Below are positions 16,759 to 26,039 of a stretch of 44,740 bases of DNA, piece after piece (the stretch's first letter is position 1; each line of letters opens with the position of its first letter). A program made the position numbers and the translations under genes. Under the pieces are notes generated by a model. That model did no database searches. It was given only the letters and a program-made list of their open reading frames with translations, and had not been told where the DNA came from. Source of the stretch: Eubacterium sp. (GTDB lineage Bacteria > Bacillota > Clostridia > Oscillospirales > Ruminococcaceae); contig JAFLRX010000019.1 of NCBI GenBank assembly GCA_022511265.1, positions 1 through 44,740 of the forward strand, given 5' to 3'.

Positions 16759-17793
16759 ATGAGTGAAAAGAAAGTAAAGCTCGGCAATCTTACGCTGGGC
16801 GGCGAAAAAATATACATCCAGTCCATGTTGAATGTTCCCGCGTCGGACATCAGCGGCAGCGTAGAGCAGGCCAAGCGGCTGGAGCAAGCCGGCTGCGAGA
16901 TAATCCGCGCCGCAGTGCCCACCCCCGCCGACGCACAGCTGATATACGCACTGAAAAACAACGTAAGTATCCCTGTGGTGGCAGATATACATTTCGACTA
17001 CAAGGCGGCGATAGAGGCGGCCAACGCGGGCGCGGACAAGATACGCATAAACCCCGGCAACATCGGCGGCGAGGAAAACGTCAAGGCGGTGGCGGACATC
17101 TGCAATCAAAAAGGTATCCCGATACGGATAGGTGTGAACAGCGGCTCGGTGGAAAAAGAACTGCTGGCAAAGTACGGCATGACCCCTCAGGCGCTCTGCG
17201 AGAGCATCTCCCGCCATATCGAACTGCTGAACAGATTTGATTTTGACGATATAGTGCTGTCGGTAAAGTCGTCGGACGTGCGGCTTACGATAGCGAGCTA
17301 TCGGTACATACACGAGCGATTTCCGTATCCTTTACACCTCGGCGTGACCGAGGCGGGTACGACAAGAATGGGAATAATAAAATCCTCGGCGGGTATAGGC
17401 TCGCTGTTGTGTGACGGGATAGGCGACACTATCAGGGTATCGCTGACTGCCGACCCGGTAGAAGAAATATACGCGGCAAAGGATATACTGCGCGCGGTAG
17501 GACTGGGCGAGGGTATAGAGATAATCTCCTGCCCGACCTGCGGACGGACGCAGATAGACCTGATATCGCTTGCTAACGAGGTAGAACAGCGCACCCGCGA
17601 TATTAAGAAAAACCTCAAAGTCGCTGTAATGGGCTGCGCGGTAAACGGACCGGGCGAGGCACGGCACGCCGACGTCGGCATAGCGGGCGGCAAGGGAGAA
17701 GGAATACTCTTTGCCAAGGGCGAGATAATCAGAAAGCTGCCCGAAAACGAACTTGTGAATGCACTAATGGAAGAAATAGAAAAACTGATGTAA
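16759..17793 (+). CDS. ispG: 4-hydroxy-3-methylbut-2-enyl diphosphate synthase (flavodoxin-type IspG)
   Basis: Penultimate MEP-pathway enzyme; a TIM barrel plus a [4Fe-4S] domain. In 344 residues the first segment IQSMLNVPASD and VADIHFDYKAA, KIRINPGNIG are typical. The cluster ligands are Cys258 and Cys261 (SCPTCGRTQ) and Cys293, with Glu300 in GCAVNGPGE. It is the short bacterial form without the plant insert. The cluster links it to the nifU/nifS genes at 40937-42583. polC follows. Confidence 0.97.
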   Translation: MSEKKVKLGNLTLGGEKIYIQSMLNVPASDISGSVEQAKRLEQAGCEIIRAAVPTPADAQLIYALKNNVSIPVVADIHFDYKAAIEAANAGADKIRINPGNIGGEENVKAVADICNQKGIPIRIGVNSGSVEKELLAKYGMTPQALCESISRHIELLNRFDFDDIVLSVKSSDVRLTIASYRYIHERFPYPLHLGVTEAGTTRMGIIKSSAGIGSLLCDGIGDTIRVSLTADPVEEIYAAKDILRAVGLGEGIEIISCPTCGRTQIDLISLANEVEQRTRDIKKNLKVAVMGCAVNGPGEARHADVGIAGGKGEGILFAKGEIIRKLPENELVNALMEEIEKLM

Positions 17794-17821
17794 GAATGGA
17801 AATTGTAAAGGATTGAATAAA

Positions 17822-20800
17822 ATGGTTACGTTGAAAGAATTATTAGGAGAAGTAGAGCTAAGCGAGAGCGTAGGCAAGGGCGACCTGCTGTCTATACTTC
17901 GTGATGAGAATGACAACAGCATGATACTCCAGCTGGAGAGCGATACGCTTATCCCGTATGCGGAGCTGTTCAATTCCGCAAACGCGATAAGAGAATATCT
18001 CGGTGTGCCGTCGGTGCGCATCTATCCGAAATATGACGAGCAGCTGTTCACCAAAGAGTATCTGTATGACATAATAGAGATAATGAAGCCGCAGTTCGGC
18101 GTGATAAACGGATATATGGACGAGGCGGAGATAAGCGACGACGGCGACGTGTTCGAGTTTACCCTGACGCACGGCGGTTATGATTTGCTGGCAAGCGAGA
18201 GGATAGACCGCGAGATAGAAAAGTTTATCAAGGGCGTGTTCTCAAAGAAAGTGACTGTTCGCTTTGTCGAGGGCAACACCGTTGACGCGGCAGAACTGGA
18301 AAACAGATATTATGAGGAGATCGCCTCATTGCCCATGCCGGATTTTGAGGCAATAGCGCAGGCGTCAAAAGAGCGCGCCGAGAACAGCGGCGGACGCGGC
18401 AGAAAGCCCCGCCCCACCCCCTATAAAAGACCCAAGAACATAAATTTATCATTTACATATGACAAGCTGGAAAACGAGGGACAGCTGTACCTCGGCAATG
18501 AGATAACAAGCGCGCCTGTCAGCATGGCAACGCTGAACGGAGAATACGACAGCGTTACGCTGTGGGGCTTTCTTGCCGATGTCGAGCGTAAGGACACCAG
18601 ACAGGGCGTGTTTACCATAATCACCGGCAGGCTGTGCGACGACACAGGCAGCGTGCCGGTAAAGCTGTTTGCCCAAAATGAAGTATTAGACTCATACGAC
18701 TTTTTTGACGATGATATGGCATTTGTCATGAGCGGCAGCTATAAGCTGGACAAGTACACCAACGAGAACTGCTTTAACCCCGAGAGCATCACCGCAGTAA
18801 AGGTGAAAAGCGACTTTTCCGGTAAGATAAGCACCCCGTCCGGCAATATGTCCGGCGCGCCGAGCCGCACCTCAGTACTGGCAAGCTCGGAGAAAATGCA
18901 GCTGATGTTTGACTGTGACAAGTTTGACAGCGAGGCAGAGCTGATGATGGGTAAACCGATAAACGACCCGCCTATCCCGATGGAATCGGTAATGAGCGAG
19001 CTGGACGACCTGACGGTATGGGGACGCATTTTCGCGGTGGAGAAAAAAGAGACCAAGAGCGGCAAGTCAACGATAATGACCGTATCGTTCAGCGACCGCA
19101 CCTCGTCAATGGTGATAAAGCTGTTTGTGTACAACACCAAGCTGGATAGCTATTCTTTCTTGAAAGAGGGCAACTGCATACTGGTAAACGGCAGCTATAA
19201 AGAGGACGAGTTTCTGCATTACAACGTGATAAACCCCGTCTCGGTCATGCTGGTGAATGTTAAGGAAAAGACCGACAACGCCCCGGAAAAGCGTGTCGAG
19301 CTGCACCTGCACACCAATATGTCGGATATGGACGCGATAAACTCCGCCAAGTCGCTGATACAGCAGGCGCACAAGTGGGGGCACAAGGCGATAGCTATAA
19401 CCGACCACGGCAATGCGCAGGCATACCCCGAGGCGATGAACACCGTCGAGGCGATAAATAAGGAAGACCCGGATTTCAAGGTCATTTACGGTATGGAGGC
19501 ATACTTTGTAAATGACGGCGCAACGATAGTTGACGGCTGTGACGAGTGCGGGATAGACGATGAGACGGTAGTTTTTGACATAGAGACGACAGGACTTTAT
19601 CCCGCCAGCGAGCGGATAACCGAGATAGGCGCCGTAAAGCTGAAGAATATGGAGATAGTCGAGCGTTTTTCTACCTTTGTAAATCCGCAGAGACCTATCC
19701 CGTCAAATATAACCGAGCTGACCGGCATCACCGATGACATGGTAAAGGACGCGCCGGAAGAGGGCGAGGCGGTAAAGCAGTTTATGGAGTTCTGCGGCAA
19801 AGCCCCCGTCATCGCGCACAACGCAAGCTTTGACGTGTCGTTTATCAGGGCGGCGGCAGAGCGCGCCGGGACAAGCTTTGACAATCCTGTGGCGGACACC
19901 CTCGCGATAGCGAAGGCGGCGCTGTCGGGACTGAAAAACTATAAGCTGGACACAATAGCGAAATATTACAAGCTGGGCGACTTTGACCATCACCGTGCTG
20001 TGGCGGACGCCGAGATGCTGTGTGAGATATACAAGCATATCGTGGCGGACGTAAGGGCAGACCGCGAGCTTACATATATAGGCGATTTTAACAACGCCTT
20101 CGGCAAGGTGGATGTTAAAAAGCTGCCGTATTACCATCAGATAATTTTAGTCAAAAACGCCGTGGGGCTGAAAAACCTCTACCGCCTTATCTCCGCGTCT
20201 AACCTTGATTATTTCTATAAAAAGCCGAGAGTACCGCGCTCGTTGCTGACACAGTACCGCGAGGGACTGATAATCGGCAGTGCGTGCGAGGCGGGCGAGC
20301 TGTTCCGCGCGATACGCGGCAAGGCGTCGGACGAAAAGCTGGAGGAGATAGCGTCCTTCTACGACTATCTTGAGATACAGCCGATAGGCAACAATATGTT
20401 CCTTGTCAGGAGCGGCGACGTCGCGGGCGAGGAGGACCTGCGCAACCTCAACCGAAAGATAGTTGCGCTGGGCGAAAAGCTGGGCAAGCCGGTCGTGGCT
20501 ACCTGCGACGTGCATTTCAAAGACCCGGAGGACAGCGTGTTCCGCGAGATACTACAGACCGGACAGGGATATGCTGACGCTTCGTCGCAGGCGCCGCTGT
20601 ACTTCCGCACGACGGATGAAATGCTGGAAGAGTTTGCTTACCTCGGCGAGGAAAAAGCGTATGAGGTGGTAGTGAAAAACCCGCAGATTATAGCCGATTC
20701 TATCGAGCAGGTGAGACCTATTCCAAAGGGTACATATACCCCGCACATGGACGGTGCGGACGAAGATTTACAGCGGCTGTGCTGGGACCGTGCCCATGCG

Positions 20801-22612
20801 TGGTACGGCGACGACCTGCCTGAAATAGTTGAAAACCGTCTTAAAAAAGAGCTTGACTCTATTATAAAGCACGGTTTCGGCGTACTGTATATGATTGCGC
20901 AAAAGCTGGTAGCCTTCAGCGAGCAGAACGGCTATCTTGTCGGCTCAAGAGGCTCAGTAGGCTCGTCGGTGGTCGCTATCATGGCGGGCATATCGGAGGT
21001 TAATCCTCTGCCGCCGCATTATCGCTGTCCCAAGTGCAGGCACAACGAATTTATCACCGACGGCAGCGTGGCAAGCGGCTTTGACCTCCCTGCGAAAAGC
21101 TGTCCCGACTGCGGTACGGATATGATAAGAGACGGACATGATATCCCGTTTGAAACCTTCCTCGGCTTTGACGGGGACAAGTCGCCGGATATCGACCTCA
21201 ACTTCTCGGGCGAGGTGCAGGGCAAGGTGCACCGTTATACCGAAGATTTATTCGGTAAGGACCATGTGTTCAAGGCGGGTACTATCTCCGCAGTGCAGGA
21301 AAAGACCGCCGAAGGCTTTGTAAGAAAGTGGCTGGAGACAAAAGGGCTGACCGCCCCACAGACTGAAATATCCCGTCTTGCGGCAGGCTGTGTCGGCGTA
21401 AAGCGTACCACATCTCAGCACCCGGGGGGCATGGTGGTCGTACCCAGCGATTATGAGGTGTACGATTTCACCGCGGTACAGCACCCCGCCGAAAAAGCCG
21501 AAAGCGATATGATAACCACACACTTTGACTTCCACGCGCTGCATGATACAATACTCAAGCTGGACGAGCTGGGACACGATGTGCCGACCCTGTACAAGCA
21601 CCTTGAGGATATGACCGGCATAAAGATCGCGGACGTACCCACAAGCGATGAAAAGGTTATGCAGCTGTTCACTTCCCCCGAGCCGATGGGCATAACCGCC
21701 GAAGAGCTTGGCGCGCCCTGTGGCACCTACGGTATACCGGAGTTCGGCACTTCTTTTACCTTGCAGATGTTAAAGGACGCGCAGCCGAAGAAGTTTTCCG
21801 ACCTGTTGCAGATATCGGGCTTGTCCCACGGTACGGACGTATGGCTGGGCAACGCGCAGGAGCTGATAAAGGACGGCACCTGCACGATATCCGAGGTAAT
21901 AGGCTGCCGTGACGATATCATGGTGTACCTTATGCAAAGGGGTCTCGAACCCAAAATGGCATTTAAGATAATGGAGATAACCCGTAAGGGCAACGCGAAA
22001 AAGCTGTTTAATGACGATATATATCAGGCATTCAAGGACAACAATGTCCCCAACTGGTATGTTGAAAGCTGTAAGAAGATAAAGTACATGTTCCCGAAGG
22101 CGCACGCGGCGGCTTATGTCACCGGCGCGGTAAAGCTGGCATGGTTCAAGGTATACTATCCGTCGGAGTTTTACTCTGCGGTGCTGACCAAACACACAGA
22201 AAACATTGACATTCAGACGGTGCTGGGCGGCAAGGACAGCGTAAGAAGAAAGATACAGCTTATCCAGTCCAGCTCTGAAGCCTCTGCCAAGGAAAAATCC
22301 ATGCTGGACGCATTACAGCTGATATATGAGATGAACCTGCGCGGGATAAACTTCCTGCCGGTGGACTATAAGAAATCGAGAGCAACCACCTACGCGATAG
22401 AGGGCGGTGACCTGCGGCTGCCGTTCTTGGCGGTGGACGGCTGCGGCGAAAACGCGGCGATAAAGATAAAAGAGGTGCTGGATAAAGACGATTATATCTG
22501 TATCGACGATATCCAGACCCAGTCCGGACTGAACTCGACCGTTATGCAAAAGCTGACGGATATGAATGTGTTCGGCGACCTGCCGCAGTCGGCACAGATG
22601 TCGTTCTTTTAA
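17822..22612 (+). CDS. polC: DNA polymerase III PolC with two tandem OB domains
   Basis: The Gram-positive replicative polymerase, 1596 residues from ATG 17822 (AAAGGA nine bases upstream; a TTG at 17813 overlaps the site). Order: N-terminal domain (about 1-200), OB domain 1 (about 221-327), OB domain 2 (about 373-480), PHP part 1 with HLHTNMSDMDA (about 495), inserted 3'-5' exonuclease (about 580-742: FDIETTG, AHNASFD, HHRAVADAEM), PHP part 2, and polymerase core with SRGSVGSS. The core also holds a zinc knuckle CPKC/CPDC (about 1069-1097) and PDIDLNFSG. B. subtilis PolC (about 1437 residues) has one OB domain; the second copy and its linkers explain the extra length. Confidence 0.97.
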   Translation: MVTLKELLGEVELSESVGKGDLLSILRDENDNSMILQLESDTLIPYAELFNSANAIREYLGVPSVRIYPKYDEQLFTKEYLYDIIEIMKPQFGVINGYMDEAEISDDGDVFEFTLTHGGYDLLASERIDREIEKFIKGVFSKKVTVRFVEGNTVDAAELENRYYEEIASLPMPDFEAIAQASKERAENSGGRGRKPRPTPYKRPKNINLSFTYDKLENEGQLYLGNEITSAPVSMATLNGEYDSVTLWGFLADVERKDTRQGVFTIITGRLCDDTGSVPVKLFAQNEVLDSYDFFDDDMAFVMSGSYKLDKYTNENCFNPESITAVKVKSDFSGKISTPSGNMSGAPSRTSVLASSEKMQLMFDCDKFDSEAELMMGKPINDPPIPMESVMSELDDLTVWGRIFAVEKKETKSGKSTIMTVSFSDRTSSMVIKLFVYNTKLDSYSFLKEGNCILVNGSYKEDEFLHYNVINPVSVMLVNVKEKTDNAPEKRVELHLHTNMSDMDAINSAKSLIQQAHKWGHKAIAITDHGNAQAYPEAMNTVEAINKEDPDFKVIYGMEAYFVNDGATIVDGCDECGIDDETVVFDIETTGLYPASERITEIGAVKLKNMEIVERFSTFVNPQRPIPSNITELTGITDDMVKDAPEEGEAVKQFMEFCGKAPVIAHNASFDVSFIRAAAERAGTSFDNPVADTLAIAKAALSGLKNYKLDTIAKYYKLGDFDHHRAVADAEMLCEIYKHIVADVRADRELTYIGDFNNAFGKVDVKKLPYYHQIILVKNAVGLKNLYRLISASNLDYFYKKPRVPRSLLTQYREGLIIGSACEAGELFRAIRGKASDEKLEEIASFYDYLEIQPIGNNMFLVRSGDVAGEEDLRNLNRKIVALGEKLGKPVVATCDVHFKDPEDSVFREILQTGQGYADASSQAPLYFRTTDEMLEEFAYLGEEKAYEVVVKNPQIIADSIEQVRPIPKGTYTPHMDGADEDLQRLCWDRAHAWYGDDLPEIVENRLKKELDSIIKHGFGVLYMIAQKLVAFSEQNGYLVGSRGSVGSSVVAIMAGISEVNPLPPHYRCPKCRHNEFITDGSVASGFDLPAKSCPDCGTDMIRDGHDIPFETFLGFDGDKSPDIDLNFSGEVQGKVHRYTEDLFGKDHVFKAGTISAVQEKTAEGFVRKWLETKGLTAPQTEISRLAAGCVGVKRTTSQHPGGMVVVPSDYEVYDFTAVQHPAEKAESDMITTHFDFHALHDTILKLDELGHDVPTLYKHLEDMTGIKIADVPTSDEKVMQLFTSPEPMGITAEELGAPCGTYGIPEFGTSFTLQMLKDAQPKKFSDLLQISGLSHGTDVWLGNAQELIKDGTCTISEVIGCRDDIMVYLMQRGLEPKMAFKIMEITRKGNAKKLFNDDIYQAFKDNNVPNWYVESCKKIKYMFPKAHAAAYVTGAVKLAWFKVYYPSEFYSAVLTKHTENIDIQTVLGGKDSVRRKIQLIQSSSEASAKEKSMLDALQLIYEMNLRGINFLPVDYKKSRATTYAIEGGDLRLPFLAVDGCGENAAIKIKEVLDKDDYICIDDIQTQSGLNSTVMQKLTDMNVFGDLPQSAQMSFF

Positions 22613-22631
22613 TGCGGAATAAAAAAAGTGC

Positions 22632-22660
22632 TTGACATACGCTTGATAATATGTTATTAT
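22632..22660 (+). promoter_or_regulatory. Promoter of the histidine operon
   Basis: TTGACA (22632-22637), 17-base spacer, TATTAT (22655-22660) with TGT directly before. It lies in the 160-base polC-hisZ gap; no terminator hairpin is visible after polC. Confidence 0.85.
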
Positions 22661-22675
22661 AGTAGCATGTTATCA

Positions 22676-22705
22676 CATTAGTATATTAGCGTATTAGCAC
22701 GCTAA
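22676..22705 (+). promoter_or_regulatory. Candidate repressor operator of the his operon
   Basis: Three direct ATTAG copies begin at 22677, 22685 and 22693, exactly 8 bases apart, and TTAGCG (22686-22691) forms a dyad with CGCTAA (22700-22705). The array covers the expected transcription start and early leader, a usual place for a repressor. Which regulator binds is not shown; a TrpR-superfamily (YerC/HisR-like) protein is a guess. Confidence 0.5.
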
Positions 22706-22772
22706 AGTGAAAACGGGCGATAAAAGCAAGTAATGTGTAAAGACAGAGAAGATAGAAAGGGCTATACAGACA

Positions 22773-23960
22773 ATGAAAAGCTATGACCTGATAACCCCGG
22801 AGGGTACAAGAGACCTGCTGTATGAAGAATGTGCGGCGCGTCGCAGTGCTGAGGAGACATTAAGGCGCATATTCATTTCTCATGGGTACAGCGAGGTTAT
22901 CACCCCCGCGCTGGAATTTTACGATGTGTTTAATAATAAGACACGTAGCATACGGCAAGAGTCGATGTACAAGCTGACCGATGAAAAGGGCAGACTGATG
23001 TCGCTGCGCCCTGACAGCACCCTGCCGATAGCAAGGATAGTCGCAACGCGCCTGCGCGGCAGCGCGTTGCCGTTAAAGCTGTTTTACAGTCAGAACATCT
23101 ACCGCTCTAACCCGAAGATGTCAGGCCGTGACGACGAGATAACCCAAAGCGGTATAGAGATAATCGGCGGTGGAAAGAAGAGGTCGGATTTAGAGGCGCT
23201 CAGCCTTGCGGCACAGGTGCTGGATTCGTTCGACAGCGGCGAGGTGAGACTTGAGATAGGAGATAACGGATTTTATAAATTCCTTATAAAAGAACTCGGT
23301 ATAGAGGATGACGAGACCATCCGCGTGCTGATAAAGAACAAGAACACACCCGAGCTGGAAAGCGTGCTGGCCGAATTTAACGGCACCGATAAAGAACAGG
23401 CGGCAAAAATGCTGCTCAGCCTGCCGGGGCTGTTCGGCGCGGGCGAGGTGTTCGAGCAGGCGGAGAGACTGTTCGATTATCCCGAGCTGAAATCAAACCT
23501 AGCCCAGCTGAAAGAGACCTATGACGCACTGTGCAAGTTAGAGCCTGCCGACAGGATAACGGTAGACTTAGGACTTGTAAACAAGGCGGACTATTACACA
23601 GGTATTATTTTCCGTGGATATATAGAGGAATACGGACAGGCGGTCATTTCCGGCGGCAGATACGATACGCTGATAGGCAGCTTCGGCGGTGAGGAGATAG
23701 CGGCGGTAGGCTTTGCCGCGAACATTAACGCTATCGCTGCAGCCCTGACCGGAAAGGTACAGACAAGAAAGCCGGAGGTGCTGGTATTCGCCGAAGAGGG
23801 GCATCTCACCGACGGTATACGGTATTGCAACGACCTTTCAAAAAAAGGTCATATTGCCGAGTATTTTGACGGCGAGACCTTTGACGAGGCAAAGAAATAT
23901 GCAGAACAGCGCGGAATAACGCGCGTAGATGTTGTAGGCGCGAACGGAGCGGGAAAATAA
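22773..23960 (+). CDS. hisZ: ATP phosphoribosyltransferase regulatory subunit
   Basis: A 395-residue HisRS-like paralogue that pairs with short-form HisG to make the first enzyme of histidine synthesis and its feedback site. Class II aminoacyl-tRNA synthetase motifs are recognisable: PEGTRDLL (9-16), SLRPDSTLPIARI, YSQNIYRSNP and the C-terminal GRYDTLIGSFGGEEIAAVGFA. The tRNA-binding anticodon domain of true HisRS is lacking; a shortened C-terminal region remains. First gene of the his operon; hisG starts one base after its stop. Confidence 0.95.
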   Translation: MKSYDLITPEGTRDLLYEECAARRSAEETLRRIFISHGYSEVITPALEFYDVFNNKTRSIRQESMYKLTDEKGRLMSLRPDSTLPIARIVATRLRGSALPLKLFYSQNIYRSNPKMSGRDDEITQSGIEIIGGGKKRSDLEALSLAAQVLDSFDSGEVRLEIGDNGFYKFLIKELGIEDDETIRVLIKNKNTPELESVLAEFNGTDKEQAAKMLLSLPGLFGAGEVFEQAERLFDYPELKSNLAQLKETYDALCKLEPADRITVDLGLVNKADYYTGIIFRGYIEEYGQAVISGGRYDTLIGSFGGEEIAAVGFAANINAIAAALTGKVQTRKPEVLVFAEEGHLTDGIRYCNDLSKKGHIAEYFDGETFDEAKKYAEQRGITRVDVVGANGAGK

Positions 23961-23961
23961 G

Positions 23962-24603
23962 ATGAAAGACAACAAAAGGATAAGAATAGCCCTGACAAAG
24001 GGCAGGCTGGAAAAGGACACCGTCGCGCTGTTTGAAAAGGCTGGCTATGATGTCGACCAGCTGAGAAACAAAGGCAGACGGCTGATATTGGAGATACCAG
24101 ACAGCGGGATAGACGTGGTGTTGGCAAAGGCGGCGGACGTCATTACATACGTCGAGCACGGCGTATGCGATATGGGCGTGGTCGGCAAGGACACCATTGA
24201 CGAGCATTCAGGCAGCTTTTTTGAGGTGTGCGACCTCGGCTTTGGCAGGTGCAAGTTTGCGCTGGCTGTCAAAAAGGGCGACGACTTTTACGCAGGGTTC
24301 GGCGTAAAGACGATAGCGACCAAATATCCAAATGTCACCCGCCGCTTTTTCGAGGCGAAGGGAATGGATGTTGACATTGTGAAGATAGAAGGCTCGGTAG
24401 AGCTTGCGCCGCTGCTGGGACTGTCCCACGGCATAGTGGATATTGTGGAGACCGGCACCACCCTAAAAGAAAACGGGCTGGAGGTATACGAGGACGTCTC
24501 CGCCATCTCGGCACGGGTGATAGTAAATCCCGTCAGCATGAAGCTGAAAAAAGCGGCGATAGAAGAATTGGTCGCTAAAATGGAACAATACAAAGGGCAA
24601 TAA
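23962..24603 (+). CDS. hisG: ATP phosphoribosyltransferase, short form
   Basis: Condenses ATP and PRPP, the first step of histidine synthesis. At 213 residues it lacks the C-terminal regulatory domain of the long form, consistent with the adjacent hisZ. RIALTKGRLEKDT (7-19), the dicarboxylate-like fold, GVVGKDTIDEHSG and the PRPP loop DIVETGTTLKENGLE (about 162-176) are intact. Confidence 0.97.
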   Translation: MKDNKRIRIALTKGRLEKDTVALFEKAGYDVDQLRNKGRRLILEIPDSGIDVVLAKAADVITYVEHGVCDMGVVGKDTIDEHSGSFFEVCDLGFGRCKFALAVKKGDDFYAGFGVKTIATKYPNVTRRFFEAKGMDVDIVKIEGSVELAPLLGLSHGIVDIVETGTTLKENGLEVYEDVSAISARVIVNPVSMKLKKAAIEELVAKMEQYKGQ

Positions 24604-24618
24604 AAGGGAGAAAATTTT

Positions 24619-25929
24619 ATGATGAAGATAATAAAAACCAGCGAGGAGATACAGGAATACCTCGCGGGATTGAAAAAACGCGGCAGCGGCAGCAACGAAC
24701 AGATAGAGCAGACCGTCCGCGATATACTGGCAGATGTGGCAGAGCGCGGAGACGCGGCTGTAAAAGAGTACACCGCGAAATTTGACTGCGAAAATCCCGT
24801 CTGCTATCGCGTAAGCGAGGAAATGATAAGCGACGCGCTGACTGAGGCAGATCCGCGGTTTGTGGACGCCATGCTGAACAGCGTTGAGAATATCACTAAA
24901 TTTCACCAAAAGCAAAAGCAAAACGGTTATATGGTGACTGACGAGCGCGGCTGTATCTTAGGACAGCGTGTGAGAGGACTTGACCGCGTTGGTCTGTATG
25001 TACCGGGCGGCACGGCGGCACTGTTCTCGTCTGTGCTGATGAATGCCATCCCCGCCAAGATAGCCGGGGTAGGCGAGATAGTAATGGTGACCCCGCCGCA
25101 AAAGGACGGCACTGCCAACAAGGATATCCTTGTTGCAGCCAGCCTTTGCGGTGTGGATAAGATATTCCTTTGCGGCGGCGCGCAGGCTGTGGCTGCTCTG
25201 GCGTACGGAACAGACGAGATACCCAAGGTGTCTAAGATAGTAGGCCCGGGCAACATCTTTGTTGCCACCGCGAAAAAGCAGCTGTACGGCACGGTGGATA
25301 TTGATATGATAGCAGGCCCCAGCGAGGTGCTGGTGCTTGCCGACGGTGAAGCAAACCCTGTATACGCGGCGGCTGACCTGATGAGCCAGGCGGAGCATGA
25401 CCGTCTCGCGGGCTGTGTGCTGGTCACCACCAGCGAACAGCTTGCCAATGAGGTAATCAAGGAGATAGAGCGGCAGAGCGCGTATCTCTCCCGCAAGGAG
25501 ATAATTGACGAGGCACTCGACAAGCACGGCGCGATAATCATCTGCCGCGATATGGACAGCGCCTGCCACATAGCAAATGAAATATCCCCAGAGCACCTTG
25601 AGGTGCTGGTGAAAAATCCGCTGGAATATATCGGCAGACTGGAAAACTGCGGCTCGCTGTTCTTGGGCGAGTATGCGCCCGAGCCGCTGGGCGACTATTA
25701 CGCGGGACCCAATCACGTCCTGCCCACCAGCGGCACGGCGAGATTTTTCTCCCCGCTGTCGGTGGACAGCTTTATCAAGAAATCAAGCTATATTTATTAT
25801 ACACGCGACGCACTGTACAGCGCAAAGGATGACGTAATGCTGATGGCTGACCGCGAGCAGCTGACTGCACACGCTAATGCTGTGGGTGTGCGCTTTGGAG
25901 AGGGAAAAGATAGTTTGAAAAATCTTTGA
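24619..25929 (+). CDS. hisD: Histidinol dehydrogenase
   Basis: Zinc enzyme oxidising histidinol to histidine in two NAD steps. In 436 residues: LYVPGGTAALFSSVLMNAIP (about 127-146), GPGNIFVATAKKQL, DMIAGPSEVLVLAD, the zinc region MSQAEHD (Gln, His ligands), and catalytic ISPEHLEVL. An AAGGGAG site precedes two adjacent ATGs (24619, 24622); the first has the better spacing. The last 18 bases form the left arm of a 13-bp inverted repeat that continues past the stop codon. Confidence 0.97.
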   Translation: MMKIIKTSEEIQEYLAGLKKRGSGSNEQIEQTVRDILADVAERGDAAVKEYTAKFDCENPVCYRVSEEMISDALTEADPRFVDAMLNSVENITKFHQKQKQNGYMVTDERGCILGQRVRGLDRVGLYVPGGTAALFSSVLMNAIPAKIAGVGEIVMVTPPQKDGTANKDILVAASLCGVDKIFLCGGAQAVAALAYGTDEIPKVSKIVGPGNIFVATAKKQLYGTVDIDMIAGPSEVLVLADGEANPVYAAADLMSQAEHDRLAGCVLVTTSEQLANEVIKEIERQSAYLSRKEIIDEALDKHGAIIICRDMDSACHIANEISPEHLEVLVKNPLEYIGRLENCGSLFLGEYAPEPLGDYYAGPNHVLPTSGTARFFSPLSVDSFIKKSSYIYYTRDALYSAKDDVMLMADREQLTAHANAVGVRFGEGKDSLKNL

Positions 25930-26029
25930 TTTTTCAAACTTACGCTTTATGCTTCGACGACTCAGTCGTCGATTTCGCAAGCGAAACCGCACAAAGCTAC
26001 GAAAGGAGAATGTTTCCTTACGGAAACAT
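25912..26029. repeat. Composite inverted-repeat element in the hisD-hisC junction
   Basis: Four consecutive perfect hairpins: A, 13-bp arms 25912-25924/25928-25940 overlapping the hisD end; B, 9-bp arms 25954-25962/25964-25972 (tcgacgact); C, 6-bp arms 25973-25978/25981-25986; D, 8-bp arms 26010-26017/26022-26029. B and C are enclosed by imperfect outer arms GCTTTATGC (25944-25952) and GCACAAAGC (25989-25997, 8 of 9), so 25944-25997 can fold as a three-way junction. Hairpin D lies between the hisC ribosome binding site and its probable start. It looks like an inserted palindromic repeat; other copies were not seen in this window. Confidence 0.75.
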
Positions 26030-26039
26030 ATTATTAGAA

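Noticed and set aside
16450-17313. 287-residue antisense open frame over rseP and ispG
   Set aside because: Covers two intact genes and has no recognisable domain or start signal.
22661-22772. T-box or histidine leader peptide before hisZ
   Set aside because: No T-box core, no specifier stem and no His-rich short frame; only the ATTAG array is seen.
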